Shown here one piece after another: positions 1-7,828 of a stretch of DNA of 46,864 nucleotides. Location of the stretch: the NCBI GenBank assembly GCA_016792805.1, contig JAEUHX010000078.1:1-46864 (forward strand), in the 5' to 3' direction. A program made the translations under genes and the position numbers. Position 1 is the stretch's first letter, and each line of letters starts with the position of its first letter. The notes below the pieces were generated by a model. The model was not told the origin of the DNA, did no database searches, and was given only the letters and a program-made list of their open reading frames with translations. Origin of the DNA: Planctomycetota bacterium (lineage in GTDB: Bacteria > Planctomycetota > UBA1135 > JACQFD01).

Positions 1-256
1 GGCGCGCGACCGCAGGCGTAGCGAGAAGCTACGCCGAGGACGCGCAACGCCGCGCTGGGCGCCGAGGCCCGCGCGCAGCTCGGAGGAATCCTGGAATGGC
101 CTCTTGGACTGTTCGCTGCCGCGCCAAGACTGACCACGCCCCATTCTTCCCAAGGCACAAGTCGAAAGTCGCGCGCGCACGCGCGCGCTCACCGGTCGGC
201 GCACGCGCCGACCCCACTTATCGGTAGGGCAGTGGCGCGCACGCGCCCGCCACACG
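1..256. repeat. Intergenic GC-rich mini-palindromes at left edge
   Basis: I see no gene here. The stretch holds a perfect hairpin at 15-35 (8-bp stem GGCGTAGC with loop gagaa). It also holds a set of palindromes whose two arms are separated by only two bases: 171-188 (eight-base GC arms around AC), 195-212 (GTCGGCGC, AC, GCGCCGAC) and 235-248. The 195-212 palindrome, followed by ...GGTAGGGC, is a close relative of 46700-46715 at the other end of the window, so both belong to one dispersed intergenic repeat family. The stretch lies just downstream of the ten-gene minus-strand operon. No run of T follows the stems, so a classical terminator is not supported. Confidence 0.55.
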
Positions 257-1528
257 CTACCGCTCAAAAATCGGCAGGTAGCTGTCGTCCATCCGAAGCA
301 CCAGCACTCCGATCGCCGTCGAGAGCATTCTGCCGTAGGGGTCGCCCCACGAACCTTCCTCGCGCTGTCCGCCGTCCACCGCGCGGATCTGTTGCGTCTT
401 CAGAAGCGTCCGGCGCGCCTTGCGGAACCACTCCGGAAACGCCTCCGGATCGCGGTACTGCCGGAGCGCCTGCGCCACATACAGCAGCTCATACGCCGGA
501 GACAAAATCTGTAGCCTTCGCGAACTCTCGCCGCGGTCGCGCCGCTCGAGCTGCTTCATCATGTACTTCATGCCGCGATCGATGATCTCCGAGTCGTAGT
601 CGCCCGTCGCGTTCAGCGTCGAGATCGCTGCCGCCGTGAGCGCCACCGAGACGTCGTCGGAGCCGATTTGATAGCGAAACGCTCCGACGTTCTCCCCGCG
701 GTCGACCTGTGACTTCCTCACATAATCCACGGCGCGGTGGATCGTCCCAGCCGGCACGGCGATTCCGGCGTTGCGCGCCGCGCGCAGCGCCTGCACAAGA
801 GTGATCGTTACAGAGCCCTCATGGCTGTCGTCGATGCGGGGCTCGTAGTACCAGCCGCCGAGCTGCCCCTGGGACGCAACAATTTTGCGAACAGCCGCTG
901 CGAGCGTCTTGCGGATGCGCTCAATGCGGGCGCGTCCGCCCGCAGCTCCGCCGAGCGCGCCGCTCATGCCGAGCACCTCCGCCAGGGCCAGCGTCGCATA
1001 GCCGTGGCCGTGCATTCTCGAGAGCCGGTCGCCGTCGGCGCTCAGGTACGCCGCCTCCTGCCCATCGCGTCCGGTGTCAAACGTCGCTTTATTGAGGAGG
1101 TAATCAATCGCAGCCTGCAGATTCGCCGAGTAGGGGCCGTGCATCTCCGTGTTGCCGTCCGCCATGTAGGCCAACGCGGCCAAGGCAGTCACCGCGAAGG
1201 GCGCGCGGCGGTCTTCGCCGCCCCGCGGCTCGCCGTCCGAGAACGACTCCTGTGCGAACGAGAGCGACCCATCGGGTTCCGTCTGCCGGCGCGATAAGTA
1301 ACGAAGCGCGCGGTCGACGGCTGCGCGCGTCTGCCGGCGCACCTCGGCCTCATCCTCCGCCGCGGGCGCGCTCGGGAGCGAAGCGGGGCCCGGTTTCGGG
1401 AGCGGCCTCGCGCTCGGCTCGCCTTGGGCTGCCAGCACCATCGCGCGCAGCTCGTTCTCCGGCAGCGTGGGCGCGCTCTGCACGCCGCCCAGCAGGAGGA
1501 AGCCCAATAAAAAGGGCGCGAGCCCCAT
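257..1528 (-). CDS. Secreted prenyltransferase/squalene-oxidase-repeat toroid protein (last gene of operon)
   Basis: About 423 residues from the ATG at 1528. I prefer this start over the GTG at 1567 because it gives an immediate signal peptide (MGLAPFLLGFLLLGGVQS). The body carries repeated alpha-helical hairpin units typical of the prenyltransferase/squalene-oxidase repeat fold: a unit containing ALRYLSRRQTEPDGSLSF, then GGWYYEP, then ITLVQALRAARNAGIAVP, then VDYVRKSQ, and a C-terminus ending SYLPIFER. It is a paralogue of the protein at 7829-9133, with the same order of units and nearly the same last residues. I see no DXDD motif of squalene-hopene cyclases, so terpene cyclisation is unlikely. 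More likely it is an extracytoplasmic alpha/alpha-toroid binding protein. It is the tenth and last gene of the moxR operon, 58 bp after its neighbour. Confidence 0.8.
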   Translation of the reverse strand: MGLAPFLLGFLLLGGVQSAPTLPENELRAMVLAAQGEPSARPLPKPGPASLPSAPAAEDEAEVRRQTRAAVDRALRYLSRRQTEPDGSLSFAQESFSDGEPRGGEDRRAPFAVTALAALAYMADGNTEMHGPYSANLQAAIDYLLNKATFDTGRDGQEAAYLSADGDRLSRMHGHGYATLALAEVLGMSGALGGAAGGRARIERIRKTLAAAVRKIVASQGQLGGWYYEPRIDDSHEGSVTITLVQALRAARNAGIAVPAGTIHRAVDYVRKSQVDRGENVGAFRYQIGSDDVSVALTAAAISTLNATGDYDSEIIDRGMKYMMKQLERRDRGESSRRLQILSPAYELLYVAQALRQYRDPEAFPEWFRKARRTLLKTQQIRAVDGGQREEGSWGDPYGRMLSTAIGVLVLRMDDSYLPIFER

Positions 1529-1586
1529 GGCCCGCGCCCTCGTGTTTTGTGAACGACCGTTCAGCACCGTGCGCCGCGGCGCAGCG

Positions 1587-2339
1587 TTACTTATTGGGAG
1601 CTGCGCCCTTGTTCACGCGCCTGTAGAAATCCTGGATCCACTTGCGGTAGCGAAGCGGCAGGTCGTCGGTGTTCTCGTTGGAGAAGGCTTTGCGGGCGTG
1701 CTCCGGCAGGTCGCCCCAGCGCTCGACCCCATCCGTGCGCGGGTTGCGCTCCGTGTCCTGGGGGCGGTACGGCGACTTCGCCATTTGTGCAGGATCCTGC
1801 GACTTCCGCGGATCATTGGGATCCTGGTTCCCCTGGTCGGGATTCGGCGCCTTGTCGGCGCCTCGGGGCGTATTTTCCTCTCCGGGCTTCTGCGGCTTCT
1901 CGCCGCTCTTGCTCGAAGTGCCGCCGCCCGAGTTATTCGGATTATTGCATTGCCCGCCCGGATTGTTGCAGGAACCGCCGGGCGGCACGAGGTCAATAAT
2001 CTTCTGAATGTCGGACGCGACGCCCTTCTGCTTCGAATGGGCCGTCCGCGCGCTCGCCTTCCCGCCGGTCTCCTCTTTCGATCCGGCGCTCGTGCCACTC
2101 TTCGCCGAGTCGCTCGAGGAGCTGCCCGACGACGCAGACGAGCTGCCCGACGCGCTCTGACGATTATTGGCCGCGTCGAGGAGGAGCTTGTCGATCTCCT
2201 TGAGATCCTTCTCCACCTTCTTGAACAGCTCTTCGATCTCCTGCTTCGGATCGGCGGCCTGGGCGCGAGCCGGGGCCGCGAAGGCGAGCAGCGCCGCGAT
2301 CGAGGCCGCGCCGAAGGTGGTAAGCGTGATGAGTCGCAT
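1587..2339 (-). CDS. Small secreted low-complexity protein with C-terminal WGDLP motif
   Basis: 250 residues from an ATG. A clear signal peptide (cleavage near APARAQA) is followed by a short charged helix (KQEIEELFKKVEKDLKEIDK). Then comes a long S/G/N/P-rich disordered stretch with two NNPG-type units. A compact C-terminal segment follows, with WGDLPEHARKAF and then LRYRKWIQDFYRRV. From memory, a C-terminal WG-L-P helix of this kind recurs in secreted proteins beside MoxR/BatA clusters in Planctomycetota; this supports the placement but assigns no activity. It lies between the giant coiled-coil gene (55 bp upstream) and the last toroid gene, in the same operon. Function unknown. The pattern (short helix, flexible linker, conserved tail) suggests a tether or docking peptide, which is inference. 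Confidence 0.75.
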   Translation of the reverse strand: MRLITLTTFGAASIAALLAFAAPARAQAADPKQEIEELFKKVEKDLKEIDKLLLDAANNRQSASGSSSASSGSSSSDSAKSGTSAGSKEETGGKASARTAHSKQKGVASDIQKIIDLVPPGGSCNNPGGQCNNPNNSGGGTSSKSGEKPQKPGEENTPRGADKAPNPDQGNQDPNDPRKSQDPAQMAKSPYRPQDTERNPRTDGVERWGDLPEHARKAFSNENTDDLPLRYRKWIQDFYRRVNKGAAPNK

Positions 2340-2394
2340 AGGTTGCTCCAGGCGAGTTGCGTGAAGTGATAACCGGGATTCGGAGATTGGGTCG

Positions 2395-5300
2395 CTATTT
2401 CTTTTCGCCCTTTTCGGGCGCTTCGGGCGTCAGGCCGTCCTCTTCGGGCTCCTCCAGCGGCTTGTCCTCCTTCCCGATCCCGAGCTGCTCCTTGAACTTC
2501 TGGAACATCTCGGTGACCCGGGAATGCCGATTCGCCAACCGGTTGAACTCTTTCTGCAGCAGGAGGTCGAACCCTTCGTCGTCCTTGGCGGAATCGAGCA
2601 GCCGCAGCGTTCGCTCCGCGAGGTCTTCCTCGAGCAACTTCAGCATCCGAAGCTCCGCGACATCGGGGACCAGCGGCGGCTTGCCCTGTTGACCCTGATT
2701 CTGCTGCTGCTGCTGCTGTTGTTGCTGTTGCTGCTCGCGGCGCCGCTTCGATTCGTTCTTCAGCGCCTCCTTCAGGCGGCTGATGCGCTTCGCCACGTCG
2801 TCTTGGATGACGCGGATGACCTCGTCGGATCGCAGGTCGTCATACATCGCCTGGTAGATCCGCATGAGGTCTTCCTCGTTGGCGCGCATGGCGTCCGAGA
2901 AAATCAGCGTTTGCTCCTGCTCCAGCGCCGCGGCGATGCGCGAGGATTGCTCCGCCAGGAGCTTCTCACTCTTCGCAAGCCGTTGGAGGCGCAGGCTTTC
3001 CGCGCGCGGCAGCTTCTTCGTGCCGCGGTTCGCGTCGATGTCGGCGGTGCCCCTTCGAACCTCTTCGTGGTCCGACTCCATCTGGGCGAGCTCCTCATGG
3101 ATCTTGAAGAGGAGTTCCTCTTGCTTGAGCCGCTCATAGCGCCGTTGCTCCTGTTCGAGCTGTTCGCGCGCCTGCTCGAGGTATTTCTCGGTCTTCTCCT
3201 CCGGCGGCTGCGCCTCCTCGGGATCGCCCTGTTCGAGCTCTTCTTGGGCCTGCTTGGCGGAGCGGGCGGCGTCGTCGAGCTGCTGCGGACGGGGCGTGTT
3301 GGGACGCTCCTTGAGGCGGCGAGCGAGCTCGAGGATCTGCTTGCGGATTTCCTCCTGCCGCTTGGCGAGCTCCTGGGCTTCACGCTTCGACTCCTCGGAC
3401 TGCTGGCGGTTCTGTTGGAGCGCCTGCTTCGCCTCCTGGAGGCTCCGCTCGGCTTGCTGGCGTTGCTGGGCCGATTTCTGCGATTGCCCCGACTGGGCGC
3501 TCTGGGAAGCCTGCTCCATCGACTGGGACGCCTGATCCACCGACTCCGAAGCCTTGCGCCCCTGCTCGGGCGTGAGCCCGCCCTCTTGGGGCTTCTTCTT
3601 CATCTCGTCGGCGAGCTGCTTGGCGCGTTTCGAGAGTTCGGCCTGTTGCCGGGCGAGCTCCTCGCGGCGCGGACCCTGCTCCTCGGCTCGGGCCTTTGAC
3701 TCTGCTTGGGCCGCTTGCCGGGCCTGCTCGAGCGCCGCGACCGCTTCCGCCGCCTTCGCCTCGGCGGTCTTCGTCGCTTCGGGGGAAAGGGCCGCCCCCG
3801 GCTCGGGTTTCCTCGCCTGCTCGAGCGCATCGGCCGCTTCGTTCATGGCGCGCTTCGCCTGCTCCAGCGACTGCGCCGCGTTCTTCGATTGCTCGTTGGC
3901 CGCCTGGCCCGCGCGGGCGTCGCCGGCGGCGCGCTCCGCCTCTTTGGCGAGGTCGCGCTCCTTTTCCGCGAGCTTCTCTGGGGTTGCCTCCGCCTGGGCC
4001 GTCTGCTCGGCGGCGCGGGCCTGGTCGGATGCGACCTTCGCGAGCTTCTTCGCGTCGGAGGGCTGCCCTTTCTGAGCGGCTTCGGCGGCACGGCGGGCCG
4101 CTTCCGCAGCCCTCTGGAGCTGGCGTTCGCTCTGGGAGCCCTCCTTCTGGGCCGCCTCCGAAGCCTGCTGCGTCGACTGGGCCGCCTGCTCCGCCGTCTG
4201 CGCAGCGTCCTGCTGCGCGTTGGCGGCCTGCTGCTTCGCTTCGTCGGCCTTACGCGCGGCCTCCTGCGCTGCCTTCTCGAGCGCCTTCTTCAGATCCTCG
4301 GGCGACGGCGGCGGCGCACCCTCGGTCGGCATTCCGGCGCGGGCGGCCTGTTCGAGCTGCTCGGCCAGGTTCTCGGCGGCCTTGGCGCGTGATTCGGCGG
4401 CCTCCTTTTCTTTGGCGGCAGCGGCGTCGCGGTCTTGGCCCTCGCGGTTGCGCTGGGATTGCCGGGCCGATTGCGCTTCCGACCGCAGATTTGCGGCGAG
4501 GTCGTCGAGCGTCTCCTTGGCTTCCTTGGGTGTGAGCACGCCCTCGGCGGCTTTCTTTTGGAGCTCCTGAATTTGTTGCTTCACGGCTTCGAGCGCGCTC
4601 GCCGCATTCTTCGCGCGCGACGCCTCGTCAAGCTGCTGCTCCGCCTCCGCGAGCCGCTCCATCGCCTCGCGGGCTCGGTCGGCCGCCGGATTGGAGTGGG
4701 CATTCTCTTTCTTGGCGAGCTGCCGAATCGAGTCGAGGGCCGCCTTTTGTGCCTGCAGCAATTCTTCAATATTCTTGGCGCGCTGCTCTGCGGCGAGGGA
4801 GCCGCCTTCGCGCTCCTGCGCCCGCATGCGCGCGTCGAGGTCGCGCTGCTCATTGAGGAGCTGATCAATCTGCTTGGCGACCGCCTCTTCGTCGCGCGAC
4901 TTCGATTGCTCGGAGGTTTTCTTGGTCTCCTCCCGCAGCTTGCGCTCTTCGTCGCGGAGCTGACGCATCTGTTCGGTCATCTCCTTGACGAATTGCAACT
5001 GATCTTCGAGCTTCTCGAGCCCCTTGCGGTCGAGCAGAATATCAAGAATCTCCTCGAGATCCTTGAGCAGCCGCTCCTGCTCTTCGGCGGCGCGCACCGT
5101 CTCCTGGCGACGCAACGCCTGCTCGATCTCCACCATGCGCTCCTCCAGCGTGCCTCGGCGCTCCTTCTCGTCGCGCGTCCGCAGCCGGATCAGGGCGGCT
5201 TTCAGGAGATCGGCCGCGTGGGAGCGCCCTTCGGCCTCGAGCCGCTGCTGGAGCGCGTCCATCGTCGTCTCGAGCCGATCGATGGAGCGCTGAATCCGCA

Positions 5301-5454
5301 GCTGCTCCTCGGCAAGCTCACGAATGGTGCGGCCGCCGTCGCGCCCGTTTTGTGGGGTTGCCGCCGTGGCGGGACTGGGCCACGCCAACAGTGCCGCCAG
5401 GGAGCAGGCTCCGAGGAGAGAGAAACCGAACAGTGGGCGGCTCGAGGTCGGCAT
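2395..5454 (-). CDS. Giant secreted coiled-coil protein with poly-Gln tract
   Basis: About 1019 residues from the ATG at 5454, 10 bp after the DUF4175-like gene. The frame stays open further upstream to 5679, but that part overlaps the upstream gene and reads as Ser/Arg-rich nonsense. Residues 1 to about 30 are a signal peptide (LLGACSLAALLAWPSPATA). Nearly everything after is E/A/Q/K/R-rich heptad-like sequence without prolines over long stretches, with alanine-rich degenerate repeats in the middle (units such as AAQTAEQAAQSTQQASEAAQ). At 2701-2733 there is an uninterrupted run of eleven Gln codons mixing CAG and CAA. The C-terminus is acidic and ends GEKK. It probably pairs with the gene upstream: in single-chain DUF4175/TIGR02302-type proteins of other bacteria, membrane and low-complexity parts share one chain, which suggests a split version here. 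This is inference. Confidence 0.8.
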   Translation of the reverse strand: MPTSSRPLFGFSLLGACSLAALLAWPSPATAATPQNGRDGGRTIRELAEEQLRIQRSIDRLETTMDALQQRLEAEGRSHAADLLKAALIRLRTRDEKERRGTLEERMVEIEQALRRQETVRAAEEQERLLKDLEEILDILLDRKGLEKLEDQLQFVKEMTEQMRQLRDEERKLREETKKTSEQSKSRDEEAVAKQIDQLLNEQRDLDARMRAQEREGGSLAAEQRAKNIEELLQAQKAALDSIRQLAKKENAHSNPAADRAREAMERLAEAEQQLDEASRAKNAASALEAVKQQIQELQKKAAEGVLTPKEAKETLDDLAANLRSEAQSARQSQRNREGQDRDAAAAKEKEAAESRAKAAENLAEQLEQAARAGMPTEGAPPPSPEDLKKALEKAAQEAARKADEAKQQAANAQQDAAQTAEQAAQSTQQASEAAQKEGSQSERQLQRAAEAARRAAEAAQKGQPSDAKKLAKVASDQARAAEQTAQAEATPEKLAEKERDLAKEAERAAGDARAGQAANEQSKNAAQSLEQAKRAMNEAADALEQARKPEPGAALSPEATKTAEAKAAEAVAALEQARQAAQAESKARAEEQGPRREELARQQAELSKRAKQLADEMKKKPQEGGLTPEQGRKASESVDQASQSMEQASQSAQSGQSQKSAQQRQQAERSLQEAKQALQQNRQQSEESKREAQELAKRQEEIRKQILELARRLKERPNTPRPQQLDDAARSAKQAQEELEQGDPEEAQPPEEKTEKYLEQAREQLEQEQRRYERLKQEELLFKIHEELAQMESDHEEVRRGTADIDANRGTKKLPRAESLRLQRLAKSEKLLAEQSSRIAAALEQEQTLIFSDAMRANEEDLMRIYQAMYDDLRSDEVIRVIQDDVAKRISRLKEALKNESKRRREQQQQQQQQQQQNQGQQGKPPLVPDVAELRMLKLLEEDLAERTLRLLDSAKDDEGFDLLLQKEFNRLANRHSRVTEMFQKFKEQLGIGKEDKPLEEPEEDGLTPEAPEKGEKK
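2701..2733 (-). repeat. CAG/CAA trinucleotide run encoding eleven glutamines
   Basis: Eleven in-frame Gln codons (CAG and CAA mixed) inside the giant coiled-coil gene, followed by a short Asn/Gln/Gly-rich spacer (NQGQQGK). The codon mixture argues against very recent slippage of a pure CAG run, but length variation between relatives is likely. Confidence 0.85.
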
Positions 5455-5464
5455 GGTGGTTCCG

Positions 5465-7819
5465 CTACTTGGCCTTGGCTTCTTCTTTCGTACGGAGGTG
5501 GAGCGATCGCTGCTGGTCATAGATTTCGCGCGTCGCCGTGATGACCGACTGGAAGTTGTCCCACTCGGACAGGAGCGCGAGCAGCCGCTCGAGCGACTGG
5601 ATCGCAGCATCCTGTTGCTGCACAGCGGTTTCGAGGAATCCGACTGCGTCTTTTCCGCGCGTCGCGAGCGCCGCCGCATCGAGAGCCTTCACCGCTCCCG
5701 GCGATTGCTCACCGGCGAGCTTGGAGGCCTCCTGAAGCATGTCGGCGAACTTGCCGAGGATTAGCGGCGAGCCGAGGGTGCCGCTGCGGACGGCACTCAC
5801 GAGGGCGAGCGCGATCTCAAAATGGTACGGATCATCGGCGGCGCTCGGCGTCGTGGCGCGCAGCCGCTCAAGCTCGGCGAAGACCGCTTCGCCCGTGCGG
5901 TCGAGCTTGTTCCCCGCGATCGACTCGGTCGACTCGAAGAACTCGCGCGCCATGGCACGGGCGTCGGTCGAGATGCGCCCCTGCCCGACCATCACATTGG
6001 TGATCGTCGGGCGGTCAGCCGCTGGCGCGTTGTCGGAGCCGGAGAGCGCCTCGATCAGCTCGACGACGCGGCGCTTGCGCTCGATTTGTGTATTGAGAAT
6101 CGACTGAACTGTATCTTTCGTCCGGGCGAGCCTTTCTGTAATACGCTTCAGAATCTCGCCGCCGGCGAGCACGACGGCGCGCACGTGGGGCGACTCGCCG
6201 ACTCCAGGGCTTGGCGCCCGGCCGTCGAGGGCTTCGAGGTACCACTCGAGCACGTCGCCCTCCTTGGGCGCCCGCTCCGCTCCGCCCTCTTTGGGGTCGG
6301 CAATGCGCAGGGCAGCCACGTCGAGGCGCGCCCGGAGAAGTCCACTCTTTGGAGCCTCTCGCTGGGCCGGCGCCGACTCCGTCGTCGTGGGCTGGCCGTC
6401 GGCGGCCACGACTGGAACGGCCAGCGTGCGAAGGTCGGCGGCCGATGCCGTCTTCCAGCGAAGACGGGCCTCCTGCACGCCGAAGTCGTCGGTCACTTTT
6501 CCATGGATCGCGAGCACGCCGTCGAGGGTGACGTCGAGCTCTGCGCGGCTCGGCGCCAAGAGCTTCACTTCTGGGGCGCGATCTGTGAGTGCAACAATCG
6601 AATACGAGCCGGCGTCGGGATTGCGAAGCCCTTCGGGGTCTTCGACCTCCAAAGTGTAACGTCGGTTGCGCTCGATGACGATCTCGGCGGCAAGCTCGAC
6701 GCCGGGACCGCCGATCACATCGCCCGTCGGCGTGCCCGCCGCAGGCGCGAGCGCGATCTCCTCCTCGCTGTCGCGGAATCGGAGCGCGCCGCGCTTCACC
6801 GGCGAGGAGGTTTCCACAAAAACGCGCGCCTTCGAGCCCATGAGCGCTTCGAACGATCCGCCCTCGCGCTCGTAGGCGGGAATGCCGGAGTAGCTCGGCG
6901 GCGCGACCGATACGTGAATCTTACGAATGCTCGGAGGCACGACCGTCTGAACGACGACCCGCGGGAGCCCGTCGCGGTCGTCGCCGCCTTCGGCGTGAAA
7001 CTCAAAATTCTCACGCACGGCGTGATACCGCGCTTGATACTCATTGGGCGGCGACAGCGCCATGGGGGTGCGCTTCTCGTGGCTGTCCACCAACTCTACG
7101 AGCGGAGGCACGTCTCCCACAGCCTTCACGCGCACGGCCATGTCCGCCCCGCGCGCAATGCGCACGCGGATCTCATCGCCTTCGCGCTGTACTTTCACCG
7201 TCGAGGAGAGGACGGGGATCTCGATCTCGAGGTGCGTGCGCTGCGGCCACTCGACCCTGGCGCCGAAGAAACGGGCCAGGAAGACTCTGAAATCTTGAGG
7301 GTCAGAAATCGCGATGCCGAGCAGCACGGCGCAGGCGGAAAGCCCGCCCAGCATGCGCCACGCCGACGGCGCGGTGCGGGCCGCTTTGTGAAAATCCAAC
7401 GATCGCGTGGCGTCCTCGCCCGCGGCGATGGCGCGCTCGATGAGTTCTGGCGACGCATTGCCCGAATCCCGCGAGAGCTGGAGGGCGCTGACGAGCCGAT
7501 CCCCGAGCTCCGGATACACGCGCTCCACGGCGAGCGCGGCGTCGTCGTCGGTCAGCCGGACGCGCAGCGGCCGGACGATCCACCACCAAAATGCAACAGC
7601 CAGCGAAACTCCCACAAGTGGCCCCACCAGCAGACGCATGGCGTGGGGCGGATTGAGGAGCCGGTCGAGGTAGAACGAGCCGACGAACACGATCGCCGTC
7701 ACCGCGAGCCACAGCCCGAGCCCTCGGAGAAGGCTCAGGCGGCGGATACGGCCACGGACGGCCGCCAGCCTCGAGAGAAGCTGGGGCTCGAGCGGGCGAG
7801 TGCTGTTCGGCGTCGACAA
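5465..7819 (-). CDS. DUF4175-like membrane protein with large extracytoplasmic region
   Basis: 784 residues. The start is TTG at 7819: GAGG lies a few bases upstream, and the spacing to the preceding stop (7829) is 9 bp. Hydrophobic segments at about residues 33-51, 61-82 and 150-172 anchor the N-terminus, with a cytoplasmic LTDDDAALAVERVYPELGDRLVSAL segment between the second and third. The rest is predicted extracytoplasmic beta-rich sequence (repeated units around IPVLSSTVKVQREGDEIRV and SIRKIHVSVAPPSYSG), then alpha-helical sequence (ILNTQIERKRRVVELIEALS) near the C-terminus. The N-terminal double-membrane hairpin followed by A-ERVYPELGDRLVSALQL resembles DUF4175 (TIGR02302-like) proteins. 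Family assignment is moderate. No enzyme motif seen. It lies between the first toroid gene and the coiled-coil gene, with which it probably forms a functional pair. Confidence 0.75.
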   Translation of the reverse strand: MSTPNSTRPLEPQLLSRLAAVRGRIRRLSLLRGLGLWLAVTAIVFVGSFYLDRLLNPPHAMRLLVGPLVGVSLAVAFWWWIVRPLRVRLTDDDAALAVERVYPELGDRLVSALQLSRDSGNASPELIERAIAAGEDATRSLDFHKAARTAPSAWRMLGGLSACAVLLGIAISDPQDFRVFLARFFGARVEWPQRTHLEIEIPVLSSTVKVQREGDEIRVRIARGADMAVRVKAVGDVPPLVELVDSHEKRTPMALSPPNEYQARYHAVRENFEFHAEGGDDRDGLPRVVVQTVVPPSIRKIHVSVAPPSYSGIPAYEREGGSFEALMGSKARVFVETSSPVKRGALRFRDSEEEIALAPAAGTPTGDVIGGPGVELAAEIVIERNRRYTLEVEDPEGLRNPDAGSYSIVALTDRAPEVKLLAPSRAELDVTLDGVLAIHGKVTDDFGVQEARLRWKTASAADLRTLAVPVVAADGQPTTTESAPAQREAPKSGLLRARLDVAALRIADPKEGGAERAPKEGDVLEWYLEALDGRAPSPGVGESPHVRAVVLAGGEILKRITERLARTKDTVQSILNTQIERKRRVVELIEALSGSDNAPAADRPTITNVMVGQGRISTDARAMAREFFESTESIAGNKLDRTGEAVFAELERLRATTPSAADDPYHFEIALALVSAVRSGTLGSPLILGKFADMLQEASKLAGEQSPGAVKALDAAALATRGKDAVGFLETAVQQQDAAIQSLERLLALLSEWDNFQSVITATREIYDQQRSLHLRTKEEAKAK

Positions 7820-7828
7820 AGGTCCTCG

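Noticed and set aside
257..1528. Squalene-hopene cyclase
   Set aside because: The repeat fold fits, but no DXDD motif is present and the protein is exported. Terpene cyclase activity is not supported.
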